DNA of 18,426 nucleotides from Ostreiculturibacter nitratireducens (GTDB lineage: Bacteria > Pseudomonadota > Alphaproteobacteria > Rhodobacterales > Rhodobacteraceae), in the NCBI RefSeq assembly GCF_032670585.1, contig NZ_JAVQHL010000009.1, positions 1-18,426 of the forward strand. The letters are read 5' to 3'. A program made the position numbers and the translations under genes. The notes below the pieces were generated by a model, which was given only the letters and a program-made list of their open reading frames with translations, was not told the DNA's origin and searched no databases. This document shows positions 1 to 6,261 of this stretch, piece by piece; position 1 is the first letter of the stretch, and each line of letters starts with the position of its first letter.

Positions 1-70
1 ACATCATCACCGCCAGGCGGATGATCTCGGGGCTGGTCTTGAACCACTTGAACGGGCTGGCTTTGGTCAT
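1..70 (-). CDS. IS6-family transposase, N-terminal part (runs off the window)
   Basis: About 23 codons are visible, beginning MTKASPFKWFKTSPEIIRL at the ATG at 70. This aligns residue by residue with the starts of the two intact 234-aa IS6 transposases in the window. The DDE catalytic core lies outside the window, so intactness cannot be judged. IS6 transposases move by a replicative cointegrate route and leave directly repeated copies. Confidence 0.8.
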   Translation of the reverse strand, partial: MTKASPFKWFKTSPEIIRLAVMM

Positions 71-127
71 GCCGAGACGCTACCGAGCCCCCTGCCCCGC
101 CTCAAGCCTGGTTTCTTTGACAGTACC
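1..127 (-). mobile_element. IS6-family element, 5' end only (copy A, cut by window edge)
   Basis: The outer end lies at 127 and reads, on the minus strand, GGTACTGTCAAAGAAACC. This matches the right-end inverted repeat of the other IS6 copies here. A transposase start codon follows at 70, translating MTKASPFKWFKTSPEIIRL, the same N-terminus as the intact copies, and the frame runs off the window. The end abuts the middle of another IS6 transposase gene at 128, so this copy was inserted into copy B or joined to it by deletion. Confidence 0.85.
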
Positions 128-452
128 TTTCCAGCACCTCGCCTTCATGATCGACGGCCCGCCAGAGGTAGTGCCGCTCACCATTGATCTTCACGAAGAT
201 CTCGTCGAGACGCCAACGCCATCGGCTGGATTTCATCCCTTCGATCCGGCGCTTTCGGATCTCGGAGGCGAACATCGGACCGAAGCGATGCCACCAGAAC
301 CGGACTGTCTCGTGGCTGACCTAGACACCCCGCTCATGCAGCAGGTCCTCGACATTCCGGAGCGAGAGCGGGAACCGGACGTAGAGCATCACAGCAAAGC
401 GGATGATCTCGGGGATGGTATTGAAGTACCTGAATGGGCTGCGTTTCGTCAT
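128..452 (-). pseudogene. IS6-family transposase, truncated and with an internal stop (copy B)
   Basis: The gene starts at 452 (MTKRSPFRYFNTIPEIIRF) and reads on through VRFPLSLRNVEDLLHERGV. It then hits a TAG at 323-321 where the other copies have Asp. The frame continues without further stops through SHETVRFWWHRFGPMFA, the first catalytic region RWRLDEIFVKING and YLWRAVDHEGEVLE. There it is cut at 128 by the terminal repeat of copy A. The second Asp and the Glu of the DDE triad are missing, so the gene is dead. Its own right terminal repeat lies at 509, reading inward GGCCTTGTCAGACAAACTCG. Confidence 0.9.
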
Positions 453-509
453 TCACGGACGCTAGCCAGTGCCCTACCCCGTCTCAAGCCGAGTTTGTCT
501 GACAAGGCC
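453..509 (-). repeat. IS6 right-end terminal repeat and leader of copy B
   Basis: The minus strand from 509 reads GGCCTTGTCAGACAAACTCG and then GGCTTGAGACGGGG, followed by a GCTAG-containing leader just before the transposase start. Equivalent sequences occur at 12139-12195 and 15995-16039 in the intact copies. Confidence 0.8.
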
Positions 510-562
510 TTCTCCCGCGAAAGCGACACGTCGGAGACTCTGTTTGCCTTGGATCTTGAAGT

Positions 563-721
563 CTATGGGAACTCCACGAGTCCAAAGTAGATCGCGAGGA
601 TCATGGCTAGCGCAAACAGCGCATAGACTAGTAGCTCGAAGGACACCAGGCCGATCCAGCCAAGAAGGAACCGAATAACCACGTGTAGCCTGCGCTTTCG
701 CCTCGAACGATTGCTGGACAC
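563..721 (-). CDS. Small single-pass membrane protein, function unknown
   Basis: A GTG at 721 lies one base after the stop of the upstream membrane gene. GGAAAG sits about eight bases before it, inside the end of that gene, which suggests translational coupling. The predicted protein is about 52 aa. It has a basic N-terminus (SSNRSRRKRRLHVV), one long hydrophobic stretch (FLLGWIGLVSFELLVYALF followed by ALAMILAIYFG) and a short VEFP tail. A longer frame opens at 793, but its extra residues overlap the upstream gene and look noncoding. No family is recognised. The second place in a minus-strand pair suggests an accessory subunit or partner of the larger membrane protein; this is inference from position only. 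Confidence 0.5.
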   Translation of the reverse strand: MSSNRSRRKRRLHVVIRFLLGWIGLVSFELLVYALFALAMILAIYFGLVEFP

Positions 722-722
722 T

Positions 723-1427
723 CTAACTGCTTTCCATGCGCTCGATCGCCGCGACAATAGATGCGGACAGCTCGCCGGCCTGGAGGAGACCAATTGTGCC
801 GCCGGTCAAAAAAGCCCATGGAACTTCAAATGGAATGAATTCAATTGGCCCCGGCGACAATAAGATCGGCGCAAGAAGAATGGGCCAAAACAGCCCCAAG
901 GTGGCGCCAACAGAAGCTCCCACAATTGTAAGGACTACCCATTTAGAGCCGGTGGCCGTTATTCGACGCAAGATCAGCCATTGGAGGATGGCAAGAACGA
1001 GAACACCTGGAAAAATTCTTTGGGCTAGGAGCCACGGAAACCAAAAGAAAAACCCACCGGGCACCCACCACAACGGAATCAACATCGCCATTATCGCCAC
1101 AGAAGATGCCGGTATCCAAAGACCCACGAGAAATGGGTTGGTGCCCAGATAGCGACCTGTAAGTCGCTTCAAGACGCTCCACTGCGCCATCGCAAAGGAG
1201 ACCCCCACCAGGAGCGCGAAGCCAACAAGATGCCAGCCGAACTGTCCCGTAGGGTTCTGCCCAAAGGCAGCGCTGGGGAAGAAGAACACGGCAGCGCCAG
1301 CGCCTGCCATTGCTCCGAGACCGCTTGCCAGTGGCCATTGCCAGCGAAGTTCGGACCTCAGTCTTTGCCTTAGGTCTGTATGGCTCGGCAATATATTCGC
1401 CCTTCTTGTTCGGGTGCTCAAACTCAC
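723..1427 (-). CDS. Polytopic membrane protein, function unknown
   Basis: The protein is about 234 aa from a GTG at 1427, chosen because GGGAG precedes it, although the spacing is short. The frame stays open back to a TTG at 1508, so the start is uncertain. After a basic N-terminal segment there are about six hydrophobic spans: WPLASGLGAMAGAGAAVFFF, the span around HLVGFALLVGVSFAMAQW, VGLWIPASSVAIMAMLIPLW, FPGVLVLAILQWLIL, VVLTIVGASVGATLGLFWPI, and the last around FLTGGTIGLLQAGE. Two spans end in similar aromatic-basic turns (AQWSVLKR and LQWLILRR), which hints at an internal duplication. I do not recognise the family. It overlaps nothing on its strand and is followed after one base by the small membrane gene. 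An IS5 remnant begins about 120 bp upstream and could have displaced the native promoter. Confidence 0.6.
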   Translation of the reverse strand: MSLSTRTRRANILPSHTDLRQRLRSELRWQWPLASGLGAMAGAGAAVFFFPSAAFGQNPTGQFGWHLVGFALLVGVSFAMAQWSVLKRLTGRYLGTNPFLVGLWIPASSVAIMAMLIPLWWVPGGFFFWFPWLLAQRIFPGVLVLAILQWLILRRITATGSKWVVLTIVGASVGATLGLFWPILLAPILLSPGPIEFIPFEVPWAFLTGGTIGLLQAGELSASIVAAIERMESS

Positions 1428-1546
1428 CAACTCCCGATAGGAGTTGGCCAGAACAGTGAACCATCTTGAGTAAGATCGTTGATGGGAATTTCCGGTGCAA
1501 TGATCCAAGGCAATAGTGAAGACGCCGAGGATTAGAGAGCGGTGTA

Positions 1547-1901
1547 CCCTCGGCGGCCAGCCCCTCCATCATCCGGGCAAAGACCCCCATGTCGCCCCAA
1601 CGCTTCCAGTGGTTGTAGAGCGTCTTGGGCGGTCCTTAATCCCTGGGCGCATCGCACCCGCGCAAGCCGTTGCGACTGATGAAAACTATGCCGCTCAGGT
1701 CACGCCGGTCGTCGACGCGTGGCTTGCCATGGCTCTTGGGGAGTGAGGCGGATCAGCAATCGATCCGGTGGATCGATTGCCCGACGAACGGTTGAAGACG
1801 CGCCATCTGCTCGTCCGTCAGCCAGAAAAGATTGCTCATCGGTCAGTCTCCTTGCGGAGCCTGAATCATGCCGCAAGCTCGAGATCAATGGGTCCTGACC
1901 C
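1547..1901 (-). mobile_element. IS5-family (IS427-type) remnant: left end and most of orfA
   Basis: The terminal repeat at 1901 reads GGGTCAGGACCCATTGAT inward on the minus strand, and an orfA start follows at 1838 (MSNLFWLTDEQMARLQPF). The same frame resumes as LPKSHGKPRVDDRR, continues to RWGDMGVFARMMEGLAAEG and stops matching at about 1547. It carries the same 44-nt insert with an in-frame TGA as the complete IS5 at 4499-5380. It also has its own lesions (RRDLSG, and TAA for Tyr in the PREYGPPKTL region). orfB and the right end are gone. The outer end touches a CTAG that continues into an IS6 leader. Confidence 0.88.
1742..1785 (-). repeat. Palindromic insert in IS5 orfA (copy 1)
   Basis: A perfect inverted repeat spans 1756-1780. 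Its 11-bp arms are GCAATCGATCC and GGATCGATTGC around a 3-nt loop. It lies within a 44-nt segment that replaces about two bases of the expected IS5 orfA reading frame (after MARLQPF, before LPKSHGK). The net gain of 42 nt keeps the frame but introduces TGA. It is identical in position and sequence to the copy at 5221-5264. Confidence 0.85.
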
Positions 1902-1903
1902 TA

Positions 1904-1948
1904 GTCAGCGCCCTGCCCCATCTCAAGCCGAGTTACTCTGACAAGACC
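1904..1948 (-). repeat. Lone IS6 right-end repeat
   Basis: From 1948 the minus strand reads GGTCTTGTCAGAGTAACTCG, then GGCTTGAGATGGGGCAGGGC, matching the right ends and leaders of the IS6 copies at 509, 12195 and 16039. The match stops at the CTAG where the IS5 remnant begins, so the transposase that once followed is gone. Confidence 0.8.
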
Positions 1949-2182
1949 CGCGTCGAGCGCATCGCGGATTGCGCGAGCGAGATCGCATAGCGTATGTGGC
2001 TTGCCGAGCTTTCTCACGGGAGTACTCCGATTTCGTGGCCCCGCCATGTCGCCCGTATCATGGGCCGAGGTCATCAGCACGCCGACGTCGGGCCTGTTCG
2101 CGAGCACCCAATCCGCAACGTCATGACCGGACATGCCACCCGGCATAATGATGTCGCTGAGGACCAGTGCGACCGCATTGTC
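1949..2182 (-). pseudogene. Orphan response-regulator receiver domain (C-terminal fragment of a larger protein)
   Basis: The minus strand encodes DNAVALVLSDIIMPGGMSGH, then DVADWVLANRPDVGVLMTSA, then VRKLGKPHTLCDLARAIRDA. This is the second half of a CheY-like receiver: the phospho-acceptor Asp is in LVLSD, the switch Thr in LMTS and the conserved Lys in KLGKP. The fold's N-terminal part, with the acidic pair, is missing. The fragment is cut at 2183 by the left end of one IS6 and at 1948 by the right end of another, and it reads into IS6 sequence before stopping near 1901. MPGGMSG receivers like this are usual at the C-terminus of hybrid sensor histidine kinases, so the parent was probably such a kinase. 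It should not be functional alone. Confidence 0.8.
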
Positions 2183-2877
2183 GGGTGCTGGCAGACTAAT
2201 TCGAACCAGTCTTAGCTAGGACAGGGACGCTGTCCCTTATTCCGCACGGAGACCGCGCCACTCGGCGAGGGCGGCGGCGCGATTGGCCTTGAAGAGGGGT
2301 CGACTTGAGAGGCTGCGTTCCAGATTGAGGTGGTTGGTGACGGAGGCATGGACGGAGGCGAACTTCTGGAGACTTCGCATCCGCCGGAATCGGAGCATCG
2401 CCCGCTCCCGTCGTCGGAACGGCAGGTGCGAGTTCTCCGCCCTGTTGTTCAGCCAGCGGCCCGTCTCCTGGCGGATATCTGAGCCGAACTCCTTCAGTGC
2501 GGCGCCGTAGGACCTCAGCTTGTCCGAAACGATGCATTCGGGCTTCCCGTGCCTGCGGATCGCTTTTCTGAGGAATTTCAGGGCCGCCTTCTTGTCCCGC
2601 GTCTTTGTGACGAAGCTTTCGAGCACCTCGCCTTCGTGGTCGACGGCACGCCAGAGATAGTGCCGCTCGCCGTTGATCTTCACGAACATCTCGTCGAGGT
2701 GCCATCGACAACGACTTGATCGCATGCCCTCGATCCGGCGTTTGCGGATCTCGGCAGCGAACGTCGGACCGAAGCGATGCCACCAGAAACGCACCGTCTC
2801 GTGGCTGATCTCGACGCCACGCTCGTGAAGCAGGTCCTCGACGTTTCGCAGCGACAGCGGGAGCCGGACAAACTGTC
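2183..2877 (-). mobile_element. IS6-family element lacking its right end (copy C)
   Basis: The left terminal repeat at 2183 reads GGGTGCTGGCAGACTAATTC and then GAACCAGTC. It is followed by a subterminal GGACAG/CTGTCC hairpin and the transposase tail. Homology ends at about 2877. The transposase N-terminus (about the first 25 codons), its leader and the right terminal repeat are replaced by unrelated sequence. Confidence 0.88.
2237..2877 (-). pseudogene. IS6-family transposase, N-terminally truncated (copy C)
   Basis: From about 2877 to the stop at 2237 the frame is uninterrupted. It contains VRLPLSLRNVEDLLHERGVE, the helix-turn-helix part SHETVRFWWHRFGPTFAAE, the first catalytic Asp in RWHLDEMFVKING, the second in VSDKLRSYG and the Glu in NNRAENSHL. 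The usual first 25 residues are missing. The open frame extends upstream to 2977 through unrelated residues with a possible start (MPRLSGDSSEQ), so a chimeric protein could be made, but nothing supports its activity. The DDE core is complete. Without a right end the element cannot move as a unit. Confidence 0.85.
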
Positions 2878-3232
2878 CCTCGTGGCCCTGGCTTACCGCA
2901 CGCGAAAGAGCTTCACACGACATTCGGCGCAACCGCAGTGACTCTTGTTCGGAGGAATCACCGGACAAACGGGGCAAGCACCTAGGCGGTCACCGCGATG
3001 CACCCAGAATTGTGCATCCGCTCTGGGCTCGCATCGGTCATCTGATCGCTTTTGTCGGGTTCCAGTACGTTGAGCGTCCGCTTGGCGGACGAAGTAACCG
3101 GTGATAGTTCTGTTTCTGAAGCAGTTTGCCCGGCCGCGCCGCTTCGCCGACCGTGTAGCCTCGCTCGCGAGCATGGGTCAAAGCTTCTTGGTTTGGTTGG
3201 CTTGAGGCTATCAGTCCCTGGGGGATTTGAGC
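2878..3232. other. Intergenic/IS scar region without a confident gene
   Basis: No intact gene is visible. A minus-strand frame at about 3105-3198 reads QEALTHARERGYTVGEAAR, which resembles the helix-turn-helix start of IS3-type OrfA proteins but degenerates quickly; I treat it as a possible transposase scar. At 3072-3087 there is a small hairpin, GTCCGC/GCGGAC. The last bases before 3233 hold a GGGGGA ribosome-binding site for the next gene. Confidence 0.35.
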
Positions 3233-3457
3233 GTGGACTCACCATGGAATCCGGAAATCCTGGCCCTTGAGATTGGCTTCTTCAGCTATGCGCTGATCTA
3301 CCTTGGCGGGCTGGTGCTGCTTGCGGTCAGGGGGATGCGGCGGGGAATCCCTGTCGGTCTTACGATCCCGACAATCCTGGCATGGGGCGCCGCCTCGATC
3401 CCCGCATCTGTCATGGTCTTCGTGGCTGCGGCGCGGGTCTTTCTGGGTGAAAGCTGA
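3233..3457 (+). CDS. Small two-span membrane protein, function unknown
   Basis: The protein is about 74 aa. The GTG at 3233 is preferred over a TTG at 3227 because GGGGGA lies seven bases before it, whereas it would nearly touch the TTG. Two hydrophobic segments are visible: FFSYALIYLGGLVLLAV, followed by the basic turn RGMRRG, and then GLTIPTILAWGAASIPASVM running into VFVAAARVF. Its stop directly precedes the start of the next gene, which indicates an operon with coupled translation. No family is recognised. Partnership with the downstream membrane protein is inferred from the tight junction. Confidence 0.6.
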   Translation: MDSPWNPEILALEIGFFSYALIYLGGLVLLAVRGMRRGIPVGLTIPTILAWGAASIPASVMVFVAAARVFLGES

Positions 3458-4402
3458 GTGGCTCTCCGAGACTTCGATACGGCCGTCTGGCTTCTGTGGC
3501 TTTACCAGTTCGCTTTCGCTCTGCTGCCGGGCATCGCGTTGCTGGCCGCGACCATCGGCGTCTTTCTCGTCTATGAATTCGCGGAAGGGGTTCTGGCGCG
3601 AAGGCAGCGGCAACCTTTCGATCCTGGCCTGCGTGGGGTCCCGGATATTGCGCTGAGTCATATCTTGGCCGCTCTCTTCCTGTGGGGAGTGCGAACCGCG
3701 CTGAGCATTGCTGTCGCGTTCGTGGGGCTGGTCGTCATCCTTCTCATCGACAGAATGCGTGACCCGGTTCAGGAAACGGCGAGGCGCCTTGAGGATCGGC
3801 CCCTCTTTACGGGAACATTTGAGCCACAACTGAGTACGGATTTCGTGATCCTCCTGTCCCTGTTCGGGACCGGAGTGAGCTTGATTTCCGTGGTTTCGCT
3901 TTACGTTTCGTTGCGTCGTCTAGCGCGAGACTGGCGTGCGCGGTCGGCGACAGCCGGAGCGGATCGGCCCGAACCCTTGATCGTCAGACTGTTCGGCGAG
4001 GTCAGGTTCGCAGGGCTGGCCGTCATGTTCGTGCTTCTCTACCCGGTTCTCGGCATCGTGATGCAGATGGTTTGGGCAGTGGTTCTTCTCGTGCCTCTCC
4101 CCGTGACGATGACCCAGATCTCCGTCCCTGGCGGCTTCACGATGATCGTCTGGGTCCTCGCCACGATGTGGCTCATGATGATTGCCGTGCTGTCGTCGCC
4201 GATCGTGGGGATTCTCAAGCGCTGGATACTGATGACGCTGGCGCACTACCGGGCGAATCTTGTCTTCCAGATACTGCTAAAGGTCCTTTTCGCATTCTGG
4301 GTCGGCGTTCTTGGCCTTGCGATCGCCATGCTCGTCCAACTTGAGACCGGAGAATGGCTTTACCCATCGCATTTCTCTCGGTGGACGCCGGCCCAATATT
4401 GA
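3458..4402 (+). CDS. Polytopic membrane protein, function unknown (314 aa)
   Basis: The start is a GTG immediately after the TGA of the preceding small membrane gene. The protein has about seven to eight hydrophobic segments: LYQFAFALLPGIALLAATIG near residue 15, LSHILAALFLWGV, LSIAVAFVGLVVILLI, FVILLSLFGTGVSLISVVSL, VRFAGLAVMFVLLYPVLGIV, MQMVWAVVLLVPLPV, FTMIVWVLATMWLMMIAVL, and VLFAFWVGVLGLAIAMLVQL near the C-terminus. Basic loops (RRLARDWRAR and RRQRQ) between spans fit cytoplasmic loops. No conserved catalytic or transport motif is recognised, so no function is assigned. It closes the two-gene unit. A lone IS5 end and a complete IS5 follow within 100 bp, so any native terminator or further operon genes may be lost. 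Confidence 0.65.
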   Translation: MALRDFDTAVWLLWLYQFAFALLPGIALLAATIGVFLVYEFAEGVLARRQRQPFDPGLRGVPDIALSHILAALFLWGVRTALSIAVAFVGLVVILLIDRMRDPVQETARRLEDRPLFTGTFEPQLSTDFVILLSLFGTGVSLISVVSLYVSLRRLARDWRARSATAGADRPEPLIVRLFGEVRFAGLAVMFVLLYPVLGIVMQMVWAVVLLVPLPVTMTQISVPGGFTMIVWVLATMWLMMIAVLSSPIVGILKRWILMTLAHYRANLVFQILLKVLFAFWVGVLGLAIAMLVQLETGEWLYPSHFSRWTPAQY

Positions 4403-4438
4403 GTCTATCGCCAGAGGTCAAAATGGTTTTTCAGGGAC

Positions 4439-4496
4439 AGGTCTCCTTGCGGAGACTGAATCACGCCGACAGTCGGAAATCAATGGGTCCTGACCC
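4439..4496 (-). repeat. Lone IS5 left-end remnant
   Basis: The plus-strand sequence GGTCTCCTTGCGGAGACTGA, running to AATCAATGGGTCCTGACCC, matches the left leader and terminal repeat of the IS5 copies at 1839-1901 and 5319-5380. It ends at a CTAG into which the complete IS5 at 4499 is inserted. It is older and diverged, with no transposase attached. Confidence 0.75.
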
Positions 4497-4518
4497 TAGG
4501 CTCCAGACTCATTGATTT

Positions 4519-4953
4519 TCAAAGCCAAAACATGACGGTTGCGGCGAGGGCGACTGCGGACAGGAAGACCTTTGGGCATCTGTCGTAGCGGGTTGCGACG
4601 CGGCGCCAGTCCTTCAGGCGTCCGAACATGATCTCGATCCGGTTTCGCCGTTTGTAGCGGCGCTTGTCGTAGCGGACGACTTTCCCGCGGGACTTCCTGC
4701 CGGGGATGCAGGGGCGTATCCCCTTGTCCTTCAACGCTTCCCTGAACCAGTCGGCGTCATATCCCCGATCCGCGATCGACCACTCGGCTGCAGGCAGGCT
4801 GCCCAACAGGGGTGCGGCACCGGTATAATCGCTGACCTGGCCTGCGGTCATGAAGAACCGCAGCGGGCGGCCCTTTGCGTCCGTGACGGCGTGCAGCTTC
4901 GTGTTCAACCCGCCCTTGGTGCGCCCGATCAGGCGCCCGCATCCCCCTTTTTC
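4519..4953 (-). CDS. IS5-family transposase OrfB (DDE catalytic half)
   Basis: The frame follows a probable -1 slip at the A-rich run at 4947-4952, reading GEKGGCGRLIGRTKGGLNTK. It then contains LHAVTDAKGRPLRFFMTAGQ, the second catalytic Asp in SIADRGYDADWFREAL, the YDKRRYKRRNRIE region with the catalytic Glu, and the C-terminal MFGRLKDWRRVATRYDR. It ends at 4519. Length and motifs agree with the IS427-type C-terminal half. It is not a separate gene in the usual sense: expression depends on frameshifting from orfA, which here is blocked upstream by the TGA in the insert. The open frame extends upstream to 5079, but those residues are out-of-frame orfA sequence. Confidence 0.85.
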   Translation of the reverse strand, partial: EKGGCGRLIGRTKGGLNTKLHAVTDAKGRPLRFFMTAGQVSDYTGAAPLLGSLPAAEWSIADRGYDADWFREALKDKGIRPCIPGRKSRGKVVRYDKRRYKRRNRIEIMFGRLKDWRRVATRYDRCPKVFLSAVALAATVMFWL

Positions 4954-5318
4954 ACCCGCAGGCTCGAGGCCGTGCGGTGCGCTTTCAGGTAGGTCGCGTC
5001 GATCGTGACGGTCTCCTGCTCGGCGCCCTCGGCGGCCAGACCTTCCATGATCCGAGCAAAGACCCCCATGTCGCCCCAACGCTTCCAGCGGTTATAGAGC
5101 GTCTTCGGCGGTCCATATTCCCTGGGCGCGTCGCACCAGCGCAAGCCATTGCGATTGATGAAGATTATGCCGCTCAGGACACGCCGGTCGTCGACGCGTG
5201 GCTTGCCATGGCTCTTGGGGAGTGAGGCGGATCAGCAATCGATCCGGTGGATCGATTGCCCGACGAACGGTTGAAGGCGCGCCATCTGCTCGTCCGTCAG
5301 CCAGAAAAGATTGCTCAT
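4929..5318 (-). pseudogene. IS5-family transposase OrfA, interrupted by a palindromic insert with TGA
   Basis: The start is at 5318 (MSNLFWLTDEQMARLQPF). The insert then adds VGQSIHRIDC and a TGA at 5234-5232. After it the normal frame resumes: LPKSHGKPRVDDRRVLSGII, NGLRWCDAPREYGPPKTLYN and FARIMEGLAAEGAEQETVTI, where DATYLKAHR contains the first catalytic Asp. The frame ends in RVKKGDAGA at 4929. The downstream part could be made only by TGA readthrough or internal initiation (for example MRWCDAPREY at 5144). Normally OrfA shifts by -1 into OrfB at the AAAAAG near 4947-4952 to give the full DDE transposase. Everything except the insert looks undamaged. Confidence 0.85.
5221..5264 (-). repeat. 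Palindromic insert in IS5 orfA (copy 2)
   Basis: A perfect 11-bp stem occupies 5235-5259 (arms GCAATCGATCC and GGATCGATTGC). It is preceded on the minus strand by GTCGG and followed by TGATCCGCCTC. The insertion is in frame and its third part supplies the TGA stop. A related copy with two compensatory pair changes lies in an IS3 orfA at 7311-7351. Confidence 0.88.
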
Positions 5319-5429
5319 CGGTCAGTCTCCTTGCGGAGCCTGAATCATGCCGTAAGCGCGAGATCAATAGGTCCTGAGCCTAGAGTTTATAGGCATTTTC
5401 TAGAAGGATTTACCCCTTGCTCTTTGACC

Positions 5430-5915
5430 TCATACCGCTTCCTTTGCATCACGAACTTGTGGAAAACGTTCCTTGATCAGATCCTGAAAGCTCTTAGGGT
5501 ATCCAACACAGATGCGCCGCCAAGTCGCGGAAAAGCCAGGTGCTTGCATATGCCGATCGAGGGCATTCAGATAGGCGTCCCAAACCTCATCTTCGACCAA
5601 ATCTCGTTTGTGCTGAATATAGGCGGAGTATATCAATGACATGTATGTCCCTACACCGCGTTCATATTGGTAGAGTTGCGCATCCGAAAGCACAGCGGGA
5701 TCTTCGCCTCCCCTGATCATCAGATCAGCGTTCTCAGCCAGCAAAGCAAACACTTCGCGCTCAAGGCTCATAAGTGACTGGACAGTGGCGCCTTCAATCG
5801 CGTGCGCATTGTGGCGGACTTCGTATATCAAATAGATGATTGAGATCACGACACCGATCGCGCCGGCCACGGATGCCATCCCCTCAATCGCAGCCCAGTT
5901 CACGTTTTCAAGCAT
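5430..5915 (-). CDS. Single-TM hypothetical protein with conserved cytoplasmic helical domain
   Basis: The protein is about 161 aa from the ATG at 5915 (MLENVNWAAIEGMASVAGAI). An in-frame ATG at 5978 is possible but adds residues unlike the family. The layout is a short N-terminus, one membrane span (SVAGAIGVVISIIYLIYEV), a basic RHNAHA junction, and about 120 residues of acidic, helical sequence with AENADLMIRGGEDPA, LSDAQLYQYERGVGTYMSLI and a C-terminal FQDLIKERFPQVR. This NW-span-RxN design is common in proteobacterial hypotheticals where the helical domain follows the span; the exact family and role are unknown to me. It stands alone between an IS5 and an intergenic repeat. Confidence 0.7.
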   Translation of the reverse strand: MLENVNWAAIEGMASVAGAIGVVISIIYLIYEVRHNAHAIEGATVQSLMSLEREVFALLAENADLMIRGGEDPAVLSDAQLYQYERGVGTYMSLIYSAYIQHKRDLVEDEVWDAYLNALDRHMQAPGFSATWRRICVGYPKSFQDLIKERFPQVRDAKEAV

Positions 5916-6042
5916 CTCCCAAAACTTTCCCAGCAAGCAACTTGACGCAAGCTTAGCGCAGGGCCCGATGGTTTTCATAAAGTTTTTCAGTGTTCATGGT
6001 TTGCTTCACGGACATTCGTGCAGGCCACAGCATCGGTGAAAA

Positions 6043-6167
6043 ATGGGCTCGGACCTGACCTTCTCCGCGTCGCGGCATACAGGCGGGAGGCGAGCAAGGC
6101 GTTCGTCACTCAACGGCCCGAAGCGGACGTTGATAGGGGCCGCAGCGAACGCCTGATCTGAGCCCAT
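6043..6167. repeat. 125-bp intergenic element with nested inverted repeats
   Basis: The ends are inverted: ATGGGCTCGGACCTG from 6043 on the plus strand, and ATGGGCTCAGATCAG from 6167 on the minus strand. Inside them AGGCGTTCG (near 6099) and CGAACGCCT (near 6147) form a second inverted pair. No gene lies between 5916 and 6261. It resembles the folded intergenic repeats common in Rhodobacterales genomes; that comparison is from memory. Confidence 0.55.
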
Positions 6168-6261
6168 GGCCGTCGTTCGATCTGCTATCCCAGTGTGACA
6201 AGAGCAGTTCTCGGCTGCATACTAGCTGAGGGATGTTTCATCCCGGATCGGAGGGGTCGTC

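Larger units (their letters stand above)
4499..5380 (-). mobile_element. Complete IS5-family (IS427-type) element, 882 bp, with TA target duplication
   Basis: The terminal repeats are GGCTCCAGACTCATTGAT inward from 4499 and GGCTCAGGACCTATTGAT inward from 5380. They match at 14 of 18 positions with no gap. Each end is flanked by TA (4497-4498 and 5381-5382), and both junctions sit in a CTAG context, which fits the known target preference of this IS group. Two minus-strand frames, orfA and orfB, overlap at an A-rich slip site. The element looks structurally whole, but orfA carries the palindromic insert with an in-frame TGA. Confidence 0.9.

Noticed and set aside
21..590. 189-codon open frame on the plus strand across the first IS6 copies
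   Set aside because: It is antisense to two recognisable IS6 transposase segments, and similar mirror frames occur opposite the other IS6 copies.
723..1508. Full 261-codon version of the membrane protein from the TTG at 1508
   Set aside because: The first 27 residues are polar and unlike a membrane protein start, and no ribosome site precedes the TTG; the GTG at 1427 is preferred, though not certain.
3239..3829. 196-codon open frame on the minus strand
   Set aside because: It is antisense to the two-gene membrane protein unit and its product is an extreme Asp/Arg/Gln-rich mirror of hydrophobic codons, a typical shadow.
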